Shown: positions 43,038-52,013 of the stretch, piece after piece | Numbering within the stretch: the stretch's first letter is position 1 | Layout: every line of letters begins with the position of its first letter | NCBI RefSeq assembly: GCF_006547145.1 | Contig: NZ_CP041244.1 | Span: 7,998,001-8,062,000, forward strand | DNA from: Actinomadura sp. WMMA1423 | GTDB lineage: Bacteria > Actinomycetota > Actinomycetes > Streptosporangiales > Streptosporangiaceae | Length of the DNA: 64,000 bases | Direction of reading: 5' to 3' | Translations under genes and position numbers: made by a program | The notes under the pieces: generated by a model | Database searches by the model: none | What the model saw: only the letters and a program-made list of their open reading frames with translations | What the model was told of the DNA's origin: nothing

Positions 43038-45140
43038 TTAGGAGATCTCCTTCAGGTACCGGCCGAGCGCCGAGAGCGGGAACACGATCCGGTACAGGTG
43101 GTAGTTGATGTAGAAGTCGCCCGGGAAGCCGGTGCCGGTGAAGTGGTCCTCGTCCCACGTCCCGTCCGGGCGCTGGTGCTCCACGAGCCAGCGGATCCCG
43201 CGCTCGACGGCCGGTCCGCGCTCCCCGGCGGCTAGCAGGGCGATCAGCGCCCACGCGGTCTGCGACGGCGTGGAGACGCCGTGCCCGATCCACGTCCGGT
43301 CCCGGTAGGAGCGCAGGTCCTCGCCCCAGCCGCCGTCGTCGCGCTGGTGGCGCTCCAGCCAGCCGACCGCGTCGCGGATCACCCGCTTGCCCGGCCGGAC
43401 GCCCGCCGCGACGAGGGCGGGCACGACGCAGCCCGTCCCGTACACGTGGTTGGCGCCCCAGCGGCCGAACCACGACCCGTCCGGCTCCTGCGCCTTCAGC
43501 AGCCACACGACGGCCCGCTTGACCACCGGCGAGTCGGCCATGCCGCGGTGCGACATCGCCTCCACGACGTGCGCGGTGACGTCGGCGGACGGAGGGTCGA
43601 TGACCTCGCCGAAGTCGCAGAACGGCAGCCTGCGGCACAGGTCGCGGGTGTTGTCGGCGTCGAACGCGCCGAACCCGCCGTCCCGCGAGGCCATCCCCGC
43701 CATCCAGCGCAGTCCCCGCTCGATCGCCGGCCCGGCCTCCAGGTGCCGGACGCGGCCGAGCGCGAGGATCACCTCGGCGGTGTCGTCGGTGTCGGGGTAG
43801 CAGTCGTTGTCGAACTCGAACGCCCAGCCGCCCGGGGGCAGGTCGGGACGCCGCACCGACCAGTCGCCGGGCCCCCTGACCTCCTCGCCGACCAGCCATT
43901 CGGCGGCCCGCTCCAGGGCCGGGTGCCCGGCGGGCAGCCCCGCGTCGGCCAGGGCGTTCATCGCGAGCGCGGTGTCCCAGACGGGGGACTGGCAGGCCTC
44001 CAGGCGCCGCCCCTCGCCGTCCCGGATCGTGAACCGCTCCAGCCCGTCCAGACCCCGCCGGACGATCGGGTGGTCGAGGCCGTAGCCCAGCAGGTGCAGC
44101 GCGAGCAGCGAGTACACCCAGGGCGGCTGGATCCCGCCCCAGGAGCCGTCCCGCTCCTGCCGCGCGATGATCCACTCGGCGGCGCGGCGCAGGGCGGCCC
44201 TCCGCAGCCCCTTCACCGGGCGCCGCTCGTACACGTGCAGGGCCCTGTCGAGCGCCCCGAAGGCCGCGTCCCACCCGGAGACGCCCCGCTCGCCGGCGGG
44301 GGAGACGTCGTAGTCGGGGTACAGCTCGTCCAGCGCGAACGGCAGCGGCCGGACGGGGCGCAGCGCCGCCACCACCGTCAGCGGGACGATCGTCTGCCGC
44401 GCCCAGCACGCCCAGTCGTAGACGTTCAGCGGGAACCAGTGCGGCAGGAGCACCATCTCCGGCGGGACCACCGGCAGCTTCTCCCACGGCCAGCGGCCGA
44501 ACATCGCCAGCCAGAACCGCGTGAAGACGCGCGTCGCCGGGACACCGCCCCCGCTCCGTACGAAGGCGGCGGCGCGGACCATGTGGCCTTCCTCGGGCCG
44601 GTCTCCCGCGAGCCGGAGCGCGACGTAGGCCTCGACGGTCGTGGACAGGTCCGGCGGGCCGCCGTGGAAGTTCGCCCAGGTCCCGTCGGCGGCCTGCTGG
44701 GACCTGATCCAGCGGGCGGTCTCGCGGGTGTCCTCCTCGCCGCGGATGCCGAGGAACTCGCGCAGCAGCAGGTCCTCGGCGTCCATCGTCACGTTGGTCT
44801 GCAGCTCCCCCTTCCACCAGCCCTCCGGCGACTGGAGCAGGAGCAGGTGGTCGCGCGCGGCCGCGAGGGCCTCGGCGGCCGTCCTGATCCGGACCGGCCC
44901 GGTGACGGCGGCCTGCTCCGAGACGGGCGGCGGCTCGGGCGCGAGCGCGGGCTCCGCGGCGAGCGGCGGTTCCGTCGCGGCCACGGGCTCTGCGGCAAGC
45001 ATCTCCTCGACGGCGGGCACCGGCTCGACGGCGGGCACCGCCTGGACGGCGGGCATCGCGTCCGCTGCGGGCGGGTTCTTCGCGGCGGGCACCGGTTCCG
45101 TGGTGGGCGCCGGTTCCGTGGTGGGTTCCGTGGTGGTCAT
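43038..45140 (-). CDS. shc: Squalene-hopene cyclase with an N-terminal Pro/Ala/Glu extension
   Basis: 700 residues. The cyclase initiates at the DxDD motif, visible as YPDTDDTAEVI, and has many QW repeats (AADGTWANFHGG, QERDGSWGGIQPP, AQEPDGSWFGRWG). It converts squalene to hopene at the membrane. About 83 residues precede the catalytic body (MTTTEPTTEPAPTTEPVPAA; VPAVEPVPAVEEM; AAEPALAPEPPP), a repetitive tail not needed by other cyclases. The start overlaps the polyprenyl synthase stop by one base (TGATG). Confidence 0.95.
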   Translation of the reverse strand: MTTTEPTTEPAPTTEPVPAAKNPPAADAMPAVQAVPAVEPVPAVEEMLAAEPVAATEPPLAAEPALAPEPPPVSEQAAVTGPVRIRTAAEALAAARDHLLLLQSPEGWWKGELQTNVTMDAEDLLLREFLGIRGEEDTRETARWIRSQQAADGTWANFHGGPPDLSTTVEAYVALRLAGDRPEEGHMVRAAAFVRSGGGVPATRVFTRFWLAMFGRWPWEKLPVVPPEMVLLPHWFPLNVYDWACWARQTIVPLTVVAALRPVRPLPFALDELYPDYDVSPAGERGVSGWDAAFGALDRALHVYERRPVKGLRRAALRRAAEWIIARQERDGSWGGIQPPWVYSLLALHLLGYGLDHPIVRRGLDGLERFTIRDGEGRRLEACQSPVWDTALAMNALADAGLPAGHPALERAAEWLVGEEVRGPGDWSVRRPDLPPGGWAFEFDNDCYPDTDDTAEVILALGRVRHLEAGPAIERGLRWMAGMASRDGGFGAFDADNTRDLCRRLPFCDFGEVIDPPSADVTAHVVEAMSHRGMADSPVVKRAVVWLLKAQEPDGSWFGRWGANHVYGTGCVVPALVAAGVRPGKRVIRDAVGWLERHQRDDGGWGEDLRSYRDRTWIGHGVSTPSQTAWALIALLAAGERGPAVERGIRWLVEHQRPDGTWDEDHFTGTGFPGDFYINYHLYRIVFPLSALGRYLKEIS

Positions 45141-46165
45141 CAGTGGTCCCGGCAGGTGACGAAGTCGGCGATGTGCAGGAACTCGGCGCGGACGGGCTCC
45201 GGCAGCCGCGCGGTGAGCAGGTGCTCGGCGGCGCGCTGGATGCGGCTCTCGGCCTCCATCTCGGCCCAGGCGCGCCCGCCCGACTCCTCCACCAGCGCCG
45301 CGGCCTCGGCCAGCTCCTCCTCGGCGGCCTCCTCCTCGGCGGGAAGGGGCCGCGCGTACAGCTCGGCGAGCCGCGACGCCTCCGGCGTCCCGGAGTTCAG
45401 CGCGGCGACGACCGGCAGCGACATCTTGCGGGACCGCAGGTCCGACAGGGCGGGCTTGCCGGTGGTCGCCGGGTCGCCCCAGATCCCCAGCAGGTCGTCC
45501 ACGAGCTGGAACGCGAGGCCGAGGTCCTCGCCGAACGCCTCCAGCGCGGTGCACAGCCGCTCCGACGCCCCGTCCAGGACGGCCCCGATCGAGCAGGAGC
45601 ACGCGAGCAGCGCGGCGGTCTTGCCGGACGCCATCGTCACGCACTCGTCCACGCTGATCTGCCTGCGCGTCTCGAAGTCCATGTCGAGGGACTGGCCGGC
45701 GACCAGGCGCCGGACGGCGGCCGCCAGCGAGCGGGCGGCGCGGGCCGAGCCCTGGCCCGGCGCCTCCAGCAGGATCTCGCCCGCGAGCGTGAGGAGCGCG
45801 TCGCCCGCGAGGATCGCGGACGGCTCCCCGAAGACGGTCCACGCCGCCGGGCGGTGCCTGCGCGTCCGGTCGCGGTCCATGATGTCGTCGTGCAGGAGCG
45901 AGAACGCGTGGGCCAGCTCGACGGCGACGGCGCCCGGCAGCCCGCTCTCGGCGGGGGCCAGGGCGGCCCGCGCGGACAGCAGCGCCAGCGCCGGGCGCAG
46001 CGCCTTGCCGGCCGGCGCCTTGCGCGGGCGGCCCTCCTCGTCCGTCCAGCCGAGGTGGTAGGCCGCGACCCGGTAGGTGCGCGGGTCGAGCCGCCCGACC
46101 GCGGCGCGCAGCGCCCCGTCGACCAGCTCACGGACATCGGTCAGCGAAACGGGCACGGCCGTCAT
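45140..46165 (-). CDS. Polyprenyl diphosphate synthase of the hopanoid operon
   Basis: 341 residues; ATG overlaps the hpnE stop (ATGA). Trans-isoprenyl synthase motifs: first aspartate-rich SLLHDDIMDRDRTRRHRP, second LVDDLLGIWGDPATTGKP. The usual role in such operons is to make farnesyl diphosphate for squalene. The second motif is DDxxG rather than DDxxD, as is common in actinomycete members. A product of another chain length is possible. Confidence 0.9.
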   Translation of the reverse strand: MTAVPVSLTDVRELVDGALRAAVGRLDPRTYRVAAYHLGWTDEEGRPRKAPAGKALRPALALLSARAALAPAESGLPGAVAVELAHAFSLLHDDIMDRDRTRRHRPAAWTVFGEPSAILAGDALLTLAGEILLEAPGQGSARAARSLAAAVRRLVAGQSLDMDFETRRQISVDECVTMASGKTAALLACSCSIGAVLDGASERLCTALEAFGEDLGLAFQLVDDLLGIWGDPATTGKPALSDLRSRKMSLPVVAALNSGTPEASRLAELYARPLPAEEEAAEEELAEAAALVEESGGRAWAEMEAESRIQRAAEHLLTARLPEPVRAEFLHIADFVTCRDH

Positions 46166-47481
46166 CGGTCCTTCACCTTCTCCAGGTGGCGGCGGACCAG
46201 GCGGGCGGCGGTGAGACCGCTGCGCACTGCTCCCTCCATGGTGTCGGGCCAGCCCGTGTCGGTCCACGCGCCGGCCAGGTAGAGGCCCGGCGCGCGCGTC
46301 GCCGCGCCCGGGCGGGCGGCCCCGCTGCCGGGGCGCTGCCGGAACGTCGCGCGCCGCTCCCGCGTCACGAACACCTCGCGGACCTGCGCCCCCCACGCGG
46401 CCGGCAGCAGCCGCCGCAGCTCCGGGACGAACCGGGAGCGCAGCTCGGCGGTCGGCATGTCGATCCACCGGTCGGCGGCCGACAGCGAGACCGCGAGGTA
46501 CTGGCCGCCGCGCAGCCCGCTGACCGCAGTCCGGTCGAACACCCACTGGACGGGCGAGCCGACGGCGGCGGCGAACGGCGCGTCCATGACCCTGCGGTCG
46601 TAGACGACGTGCACGTTCACGATCGGGCTGGCGTCCAGTTCGGGCCAGCGCAGCGGGTCGGGCAGCGCCTCGATCGGCAGCAGCCGCGCCGCCGCCTCGT
46701 GCGGCACCGCCATGATCACCGCGTCCGCGGCGATCGGCGCCCCGTCCACGACCACCTTCGGGTCGGCGGTGACGGCCTCCACCCGGGCCTTCAGCCGGAC
46801 GGTCCCGCCCATCTCGGCGATGCGCCGCAGAGCCGGGCCGCCGTGCAGCTCCTCCAGCGGGACGAGCGGCAACCCGATGTCGGCCGCGTCGGGACGTCCG
46901 AACAGGGCCCGGCGGCACACCATCGCCGACAGGCCGAGCGCGGCGTCGTCCACCTCGGCGTTCAGAGCCGACGTGAGGAACAGCCCCCACAGCGCCTCGC
47001 GCGCCCACGGCCGCTGCCCGCGCAGCGCCAGCCACGCCCCGGCGGAGACCTGGTCGAGCGCCGGGTCGTCGGGGTCGAGGCGCCGCAGGCCGGCCGCGGC
47101 GCGCACGGCCCTCAGCCGGTCGGCGGCCGACAGCGGCGCGTACCGGGCCAGCGCCGGCAGCAGGTGCAGCGGGCTCGGCAGGCCCGATCTGCGCAGCCGC
47201 GCCGGCGGCGCGTCCGCGCGCAGGACGGGGACGTCGAACCGGTCCTGGACGTCGACGAGGTGGTCGGCGCGCAGCCGGTGCAGCAGCCCCTGGTAGGCGG
47301 TGCAGCACCGCAGGAAGACGTGCTGGCCGTTGTCGACGCTCAGCTCGCCCCGTCCGAACGAGTGGGTGGCGCCGCCGAGCCACGGCCGGGACTCCAGGAG
47401 CGTGACCGGAACGCCCGCCTCCTGGAGCGCGATCGCCGCGCTGATGCCCGCGAGCCCGCCGCCCACGACCACGACGCTCAC
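46162..47481 (-). CDS. hpnE: Hydroxysqualene dehydroxylase HpnE (FAD-dependent)
   Basis: 439 residues from a GTG that overlaps the hpnD stop. FAD dinucleotide-binding motif at the very N-terminus (VVVVGGGLAGISAAIALQEA), then WLGGATHSFGRGELSVDNGQ, and a C-terminal FAD contact (GLYLAGAWTDTGWPDTMEGA). It reduces hydroxysqualene, made by HpnD and HpnC, to squalene. Normal length. Confidence 0.95.
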   Translation of the reverse strand: MSVVVVGGGLAGISAAIALQEAGVPVTLLESRPWLGGATHSFGRGELSVDNGQHVFLRCCTAYQGLLHRLRADHLVDVQDRFDVPVLRADAPPARLRRSGLPSPLHLLPALARYAPLSAADRLRAVRAAAGLRRLDPDDPALDQVSAGAWLALRGQRPWAREALWGLFLTSALNAEVDDAALGLSAMVCRRALFGRPDAADIGLPLVPLEELHGGPALRRIAEMGGTVRLKARVEAVTADPKVVVDGAPIAADAVIMAVPHEAAARLLPIEALPDPLRWPELDASPIVNVHVVYDRRVMDAPFAAAVGSPVQWVFDRTAVSGLRGGQYLAVSLSAADRWIDMPTAELRSRFVPELRRLLPAAWGAQVREVFVTRERRATFRQRPGSGAARPGAATRAPGLYLAGAWTDTGWPDTMEGAVRSGLTAARLVRRHLEKVKDR

Positions 47482-48395
47482 CGCTCCACCCCCGACAGCG
47501 CGCGCGCCGCCACCACGGCCTTCTGCCAGGTCGGCAGCGACATCCGCGCGTTGAGCGCGATCTGCGGGCGCGCGGCGATGCTCTCCAGGAGGCGCCGGTA
47601 GATGCCGGCCATCGCCGCCGTGCACGCCGCGCTGCGCCGGTCCAGCAGCGGCAGCAGCCGCATCCCCTCGGCGTACCAGGCCCGCGCCCGCTCCGCCTGG
47701 AAGCCGATCAGCTCGCCCAGCCGCCACGGCGGGTCGACGAACGCGCCCGACTCGTCCAGCTTCAGCGTGCAGCCGAACTGGGCGAGGTCCTCGGCCGGGA
47801 TGTAGATCCGCCCTGCGAGCCGGTCCTCGCGCAGGTCGCGCAGGATGTTGGTGAGCTGCAGCGCGACGCCGAGCGAGTCGGCGAGGCCCTCGGCCCGCTG
47901 CCGCCCGTCGGACCCGAACACCCCGAGCGACAGCCGCCCGACCGAGCCCGCGACCCGCTGGCAGTAGCGCAGCAGGTCGTCGAAGGTCTCGTAGTCGGCG
48001 CCGCGCACGTCGTCCTCGCAGCCGTCGATCAGCTCCTCGAACGCCTCCAGGGGGATCGGGAAGCGGCTCGCCGCGTCCGCCAGGGCGGTCAGCACCGGAT
48101 GCCCCTCCAGCGCCCGGACGTCCACGCGGCCCCGCAGCACCTCCTGGACGGTCGTCAGCCGCTGCCGAGACCGGTCCAGCAGGTCGAGCCGGACGCACGC
48201 CGGCTCGGGGCCGTCGCCGATGTCGTCGATGCCGCGCGCGAACGCGTAGACCGCGCTCATCGCCCGCCGCTTCGGGGCCGGCATCAGCCGGATCCCGTAG
48301 GAGAAGTTGCGGGCCTCCTCGCGCACCACCCGCTCGCAGTGCCGGTACGCCTCGACAACCTGCTCGGAACGCTCGCACGCCTCCGAAACCGTCAT
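47478..48395 (-). CDS. hpnD: Presqualene diphosphate synthase HpnD
   Basis: 305 residues from ATG at 48395, overlapping the hpnC stop. Squalene/phytoene synthase family: first Asp motif AFARGIDDIGDG, second NILRDLREDRLAGRIYIP, and the family pattern FSYGIRLMPAPKRRAMSAVY. It condenses two farnesyl diphosphates to presqualene diphosphate. Confidence 0.94.
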   Translation of the reverse strand: MTVSEACERSEQVVEAYRHCERVVREEARNFSYGIRLMPAPKRRAMSAVYAFARGIDDIGDGPEPACVRLDLLDRSRQRLTTVQEVLRGRVDVRALEGHPVLTALADAASRFPIPLEAFEELIDGCEDDVRGADYETFDDLLRYCQRVAGSVGRLSLGVFGSDGRQRAEGLADSLGVALQLTNILRDLREDRLAGRIYIPAEDLAQFGCTLKLDESGAFVDPPWRLGELIGFQAERARAWYAEGMRLLPLLDRRSAACTAAMAGIYRRLLESIAARPQIALNARMSLPTWQKAVVAARALSGVER

Positions 48396-49255
48396 CGCCC
48401 CCTCCTTCCAAGGGCGCGCGCCCAGCCGGCCGCCAGCACGGCCCGCCGTGGACGCAGCGCATGCGCGAGCACGTCGTACCGCCCGCGTTCCAGAGCCGAC
48501 AGCGCCGCGCGCCCGCCGGCCACGTAGCCCGCCACGGCGATGCGCGACCATCCCGTCAGGCCCGCCATCAGCGGCGCCGTGCCGCCGTCCAGCAGTTCGC
48601 GGGCGCGGTCCGCCTGCAGTGCCACGACGCCGCGCAGCCGGGTCGGCGTCAACGGGCGGGCGAGGTCGTCCTCGGTGCAGCCGAACCGGCGCAGGTCCTC
48701 GCCGGGCAGGTAGATCCGGCCGGCGCGGAAGTCCTCCCCGGCGTCCTGGCAGTGCTCGATGACCTGCAGCGCCGCGCAGACGTCGTCGGACGCGGCGGCC
48801 AGGCGCGGCGTGTACGCGCCGAACAGGTGCAGGACGATCCGTCCCACCGGCGCGGCGGACAGGGCGCAGTACCCCTTCAGGTCGGCGAACGTCTCGTACC
48901 GGTGGACGGTCTGGTCCTGCCGGTTGGCCTGCACGAGGTCGCGGAACGGCTCCTCCGGGAGCCGGTGCGCGTGCACCGTCCGCGCCAGCCTCCGCAGTTG
49001 CGGCAGGGCCGGCGTCCGCCCGGCGAAGACGCGGTCCAGGTCGTCGTCCACGAGGCCGAGCAGCTTGGACCGCTGCTCGGGCGGCGCCTCGTCGCCGATG
49101 TCGTCGACGAGGCGCGCGAAGCCGTAGACGGCCCGCAGGGCGGCGCGGTGCCGCACGGGCAGGATCCGCGCCGCCACCGGGAAGTTCTCCCGGGCGGCGA
49201 GCCGATCCAGCGCGCGGTCGTGCTCCTCGGCGCTCCAGGGCGGTTCAGTGATCAC
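48392..49255 (-). CDS. hpnC: Hydroxysqualene synthase HpnC
   Basis: 287 residues from GTG at 49255. Squalene/phytoene synthase fold: ENFPVAARILPVRHRAALRA, first Asp motif GFARLVDDIGDE, second HCQDAGEDFRAGRIYLPGED. It turns presqualene diphosphate into hydroxysqualene. It is the first gene of the leftward hopanoid operon (hpnC-D-E-polyprenyl synthase-shc-hpnH), in which every junction overlaps or abuts. Confidence 0.94.
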   Translation of the reverse strand: MITEPPWSAEEHDRALDRLAARENFPVAARILPVRHRAALRAVYGFARLVDDIGDEAPPEQRSKLLGLVDDDLDRVFAGRTPALPQLRRLARTVHAHRLPEEPFRDLVQANRQDQTVHRYETFADLKGYCALSAAPVGRIVLHLFGAYTPRLAAASDDVCAALQVIEHCQDAGEDFRAGRIYLPGEDLRRFGCTEDDLARPLTPTRLRGVVALQADRARELLDGGTAPLMAGLTGWSRIAVAGYVAGGRAALSALERGRYDVLAHALRPRRAVLAAGWARALGRRGR

Positions 49256-49360
49256 CTACTGGAGATCGACAGGTCCGGCACGAGAGAAACTCCGGCCGAG
49301 GTATGGACTTATTTAAGCGCCGCGTGGCCGGGACAGAACGGTTCCGGGGGCATGGGCCAT

Positions 49361-49537
49361 GGGCGGCGGGGCGGCGGGGCGGCGGGGTGGCGGGGCCGCG
49401 TGCGGGGTCGGGGGCTGCGTGCGGGGCGGCGGGCTGCGTGTGGGGCGGCGGGGTCTCGTGTTGGGCGGCGGGGCCGCGTGCGAGGTGGCGGGGTGGCGGG
49501 GCGGCTTGCGGGGCGGCGGGGTCGCGTGCGGGGCGCT
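49361..49537. repeat. G-rich imperfect tandem array between hpnC and the DUF2804 gene
   Basis: About nine imperfect units of 18-20 bp built from GCGTGCGGGGCGGCGGGG, with many runs of four G on the + strand. No coding signal. Several closely spaced G-runs could form G-quadruplexes in the + strand, which is the leader side of the DUF2804 gene. Confidence 0.75.
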
Positions 49538-49552
49538 GGATAGCCTCGGGGC

Positions 49553-50536
49553 ATGCCGACCCGCGAGCGTGAGATCACCGAGCCCGTCGACCTGTGCACG
49601 CCGGACGGGCGCCTCGATCCCGCCGCGGTCGGCTGGACCCGCCGTCCCCTGCACCGCGCGAACCTGCGCGGCTGGGGGCGTGCCAAGCGCTGGGAGTACT
49701 GGGGCATCGTCACGCCCCGGCACATCGTCGGAGTGGTCGCGTCGTCCCTCGACTACGCCGCCGTCCATGGCGTGTACGTGCTGGACCGCGAGACCGGCGA
49801 GGAGACCTCCAGGGACGGCGTGGTCCCGTTCGCGCGCGGCGCGATGTTCCCCGACCGCAGCGGCACGGGGGAGGCGTCGGTGCACGGGGCCGGCTTCGCG
49901 GTCGGGGTCCGGCAGGACCCGTCCGGCTCGCGGGTGCGGGCGCTGGTCCCCGGTGAGGTGGACCTCGACGTCCGGATCCCGCTGCCGGACGGCCACGAGT
50001 CGCTCGGCGTGGTCGTCCCCTGGAGCGCCCGGCGGTTCCAGTACACGGTCAAGGACCTCGGGCGCCCCGTGCGGGGGCGGCTGCGGCTCCCGTCCGGCGA
50101 CCACGAGATCGGGGAGGGCGCCTTCGCCGTCCTGGACCACGGGCGCGGCAAGTGGCCCTACCGGATGACGTGGAACTGGGCGGCGGCGTGCGGGCCCGGC
50201 CTCGCGCTGCAACTCGGCGGCAAATGGAGCGACGGCACCGGCATGACGGAGAACGCGGTGTTCGTGGACGGCCGTCTCCACAAGATCGGCGAGGAGCTGG
50301 AGTGGTCGTACGACCGTTCCGACTGGCTGCGCCCCTGGACGATCCGCGGCCCGCGCGTCCAGGCCGAGTTCCGCCCCTTCCACGAGAAGGTCGCGCGCAC
50401 CGAGCTCGGCGTCGTCGGCACCGAGACCCATCAGTGCTTCGGGCACTTCAGCGGACGCGTCCAGACCGACGACGGCGCGTGGATCGACTTCGACGGCCTC
50501 ACCGGCTGGGCGGAGGAGGCCCGCCAGCGCTGGTGA
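49553..50536 (+). CDS. DUF2804 domain protein
   Basis: 327 residues from ATG at 49553. DUF2804 pattern: EITEPVDLCTPDGRLDPAAV, RAKRWEYWGIVTPRHIVGVV, and the late block QLGGKWSDGTGMTENAVFVD with LRPWTIRGPRVQAEFRPFHE. Lipocalin-like fold of unknown function. No signal peptide. It follows the G-rich array and is followed by a hairpin at 50557. Confidence 0.88.
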   Translation: MPTREREITEPVDLCTPDGRLDPAAVGWTRRPLHRANLRGWGRAKRWEYWGIVTPRHIVGVVASSLDYAAVHGVYVLDRETGEETSRDGVVPFARGAMFPDRSGTGEASVHGAGFAVGVRQDPSGSRVRALVPGEVDLDVRIPLPDGHESLGVVVPWSARRFQYTVKDLGRPVRGRLRLPSGDHEIGEGAFAVLDHGRGKWPYRMTWNWAAACGPGLALQLGGKWSDGTGMTENAVFVDGRLHKIGEELEWSYDRSDWLRPWTIRGPRVQAEFRPFHEKVARTELGVVGTETHQCFGHFSGRVQTDDGAWIDFDGLTGWAEEARQRW

Positions 50537-50556
50537 GCTGCCGGATGCGGACTGCA

Positions 50557-50574
50557 TCGGGCTTCCGAGCCCGA
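50557..50574 (+). terminator. Hairpin after the DUF2804 gene
   Basis: TCGGGCT (50557-50563), loop TCCG, AGCCCGA (50568-50574), 20 bp after the stop codon. A compact 7-bp stem with a stable tetraloop. Confidence 0.6.
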
Positions 50575-50878
50575 CGGCGGGCTTTGCCCCGCTTCCCGGC
50601 GGTGAAGTACCCGGAACCCAGGCTCGCGCTGGCCGCGTTGCGGACGGCCTCCAACGAACTGGTCTGACCCGACGTCCTGGACGGCCCCGCCGGCCGCCGA
50701 GCGCGCGCAGGCGGGGAGTTCTGTCAGAAGATGACCACGGGGCGTGCTGGCTGCCGGCAGGAAACCATGATCCGCAACGGGGTGCCTTGGACCTCTTGCA
50801 AGGAATGGATCTCGGCCGCATCTTGGACCTATCGCGCCGAAGATCATTTCGGGGCGCCCCAGAGGGAGGAGGACGCGT
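50575..50878. other. Intergenic stretch, no gene supported
   Basis: 304 bp. A short open frame ending at 50667 (FPAVKYPEPRLALAALRT) has no start or ribosome site of its own and may be a decayed gene fragment. The last 100 bp must hold the promoter of the small secreted protein. Confidence 0.5.
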
Positions 50879-51097
50879 ATGCGCCTTCGCAGGGCAGTGA
50901 TCGGCGTCGGGATCGCCATAGCGGCGGTCTGCGGCATGAGTGTGCCCGCGCACGCCGCCGACTGGAAGGCCTACGGCCGCTACACCAGCAAGTCGAAGTG
51001 CATCGACGCCGGGCAGCAGTACGTGCGTGAGGGTTTCAACTCCTACAAGTGTACGGAGGACCTCGGCTACCCGCCGTGGATCCTTTGGCTCAAGTAG
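50879..51097 (+). CDS. Small secreted protein
   Basis: 72 residues from ATG at 50879 behind GAGGGAGGAGG. Signal peptide MRLRRAVIGVGIAIAAVCGM then cleavage near AHA-ADW, leaving a mature peptide of about 44 residues with two Cys (SKSKCIDAG and YKCTEDLG) that could form a disulfide, and an aromatic C-terminus (YPPWILWLK). No family recognised. An excellent terminator follows, so this is a monocistronic unit. Confidence 0.82.
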   Translation: MRLRRAVIGVGIAIAAVCGMSVPAHAADWKAYGRYTSKSKCIDAGQQYVREGFNSYKCTEDLGYPPWILWLK

Positions 51098-51115
51098 AGC
51101 AAAGCATCATGATGG

Positions 51116-51153
51116 CGGGTGCGGCCGGAGCCCATTCTGGCCGCACCCGTTTT
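51116..51153 (+). terminator. Intrinsic terminator of the small secreted protein gene
   Basis: CGGGTGCGGCC (51116-51126) and GGCCGCACCCG (51139-51149), a perfect 11-bp stem with a 12-nt loop followed by TTTTG. The best classical terminator in the window. Confidence 0.88.
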
Positions 51154-51242
51154 GTTGCCGGGAACGGCTTTCCCGGTTGTGGCGGTCGGTGAGGCTGAGC
51201 CCGCGGGTTCGGTTCGGGTTCGTGGGCTCCCCGCGGGTTGGC

Positions 51243-52013
51243 TCACCAATCGAGGAGAAGGCCGTACCCTTGCGCGGCCGCCTCTTCCAACCACTGCAAC
51301 GTTTCGTCCGGTGAGGTCTCCTCCAGGAAAGCTTCGAACGCAAGCGGCTGTGCGACGTGCACCTTCTGGTTGGCTGGCACGCGCCTGTTCCATTCGCGTG
51401 CCAGCTCGACGAAAGGCGACGGGTCGATAGGGCGTGCCGCCGGAGGCCTCGATGCCCGTGCCGGGGCGCTCCATCTCGGCGGCGGCCTGACGGCCGGTTC
51501 CGCCAGTGCCAGGATGCGCTCGCGGACGTCGACCAATGCTGGACGGACGGCCCAGGCGTTCGTACGTGTCCCGGCGTCCGCGGCTCGTCGCCGGAGTACG
51601 GCCCACGGCTCGGCGATCCGCTGGCTCACCGCATAGGCGTACCAGGCGTTCAGGTACGCCTGGTGGTCGCCGTCCCGCACCTCTTCGATGTGGGTCCGCC
51701 ACCGCCGTACATGGCGGCCAAGCTCTCCCGGATGGAAGCTCCGGTACATGGCGAAGCGCCATTCGGCCGGCAGCAACGGTGTGAGGACCAGTGCGTTCAC
51801 TCGATGCGAGTTGCCGGGTGGAGGGGCGACTTCGACCATCCTGATGATCTGCGCTCCGTGTTCGGGAGCCGTGGGGTGGGGGAGGTGGCCGAACTCGTCG
51901 GCGAACCAGTGGCCGGACGCCAGGAACGCAGCGGCCTGTGCGCGGATCGCCGCATCGAGGGATGTCGCTGAGATCCCTGGGCGTGGCCGCATCCGCACCC
52001 AGTCAACACCCAT
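51243..52013 (-). CDS. Hypothetical protein, actinomycete-type
   Basis: 256 residues from ATG at 52013 (MGVDWVRMRPRPGISATSLD). No membrane segment or known motif. A Pro/Arg-rich stretch (RPPPRWSAPARASRPPAARP) near 185 divides an Arg/Trp-rich N-terminal region (MYRSFHPGELGRHVRRWRTH) from a short C-terminal helix region ending LLLDW. Function unknown. Confidence 0.65.
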   Translation of the reverse strand: MGVDWVRMRPRPGISATSLDAAIRAQAAAFLASGHWFADEFGHLPHPTAPEHGAQIIRMVEVAPPPGNSHRVNALVLTPLLPAEWRFAMYRSFHPGELGRHVRRWRTHIEEVRDGDHQAYLNAWYAYAVSQRIAEPWAVLRRRAADAGTRTNAWAVRPALVDVRERILALAEPAVRPPPRWSAPARASRPPAARPIDPSPFVELAREWNRRVPANQKVHVAQPLAFEAFLEETSPDETLQWLEEAAAQGYGLLLDW

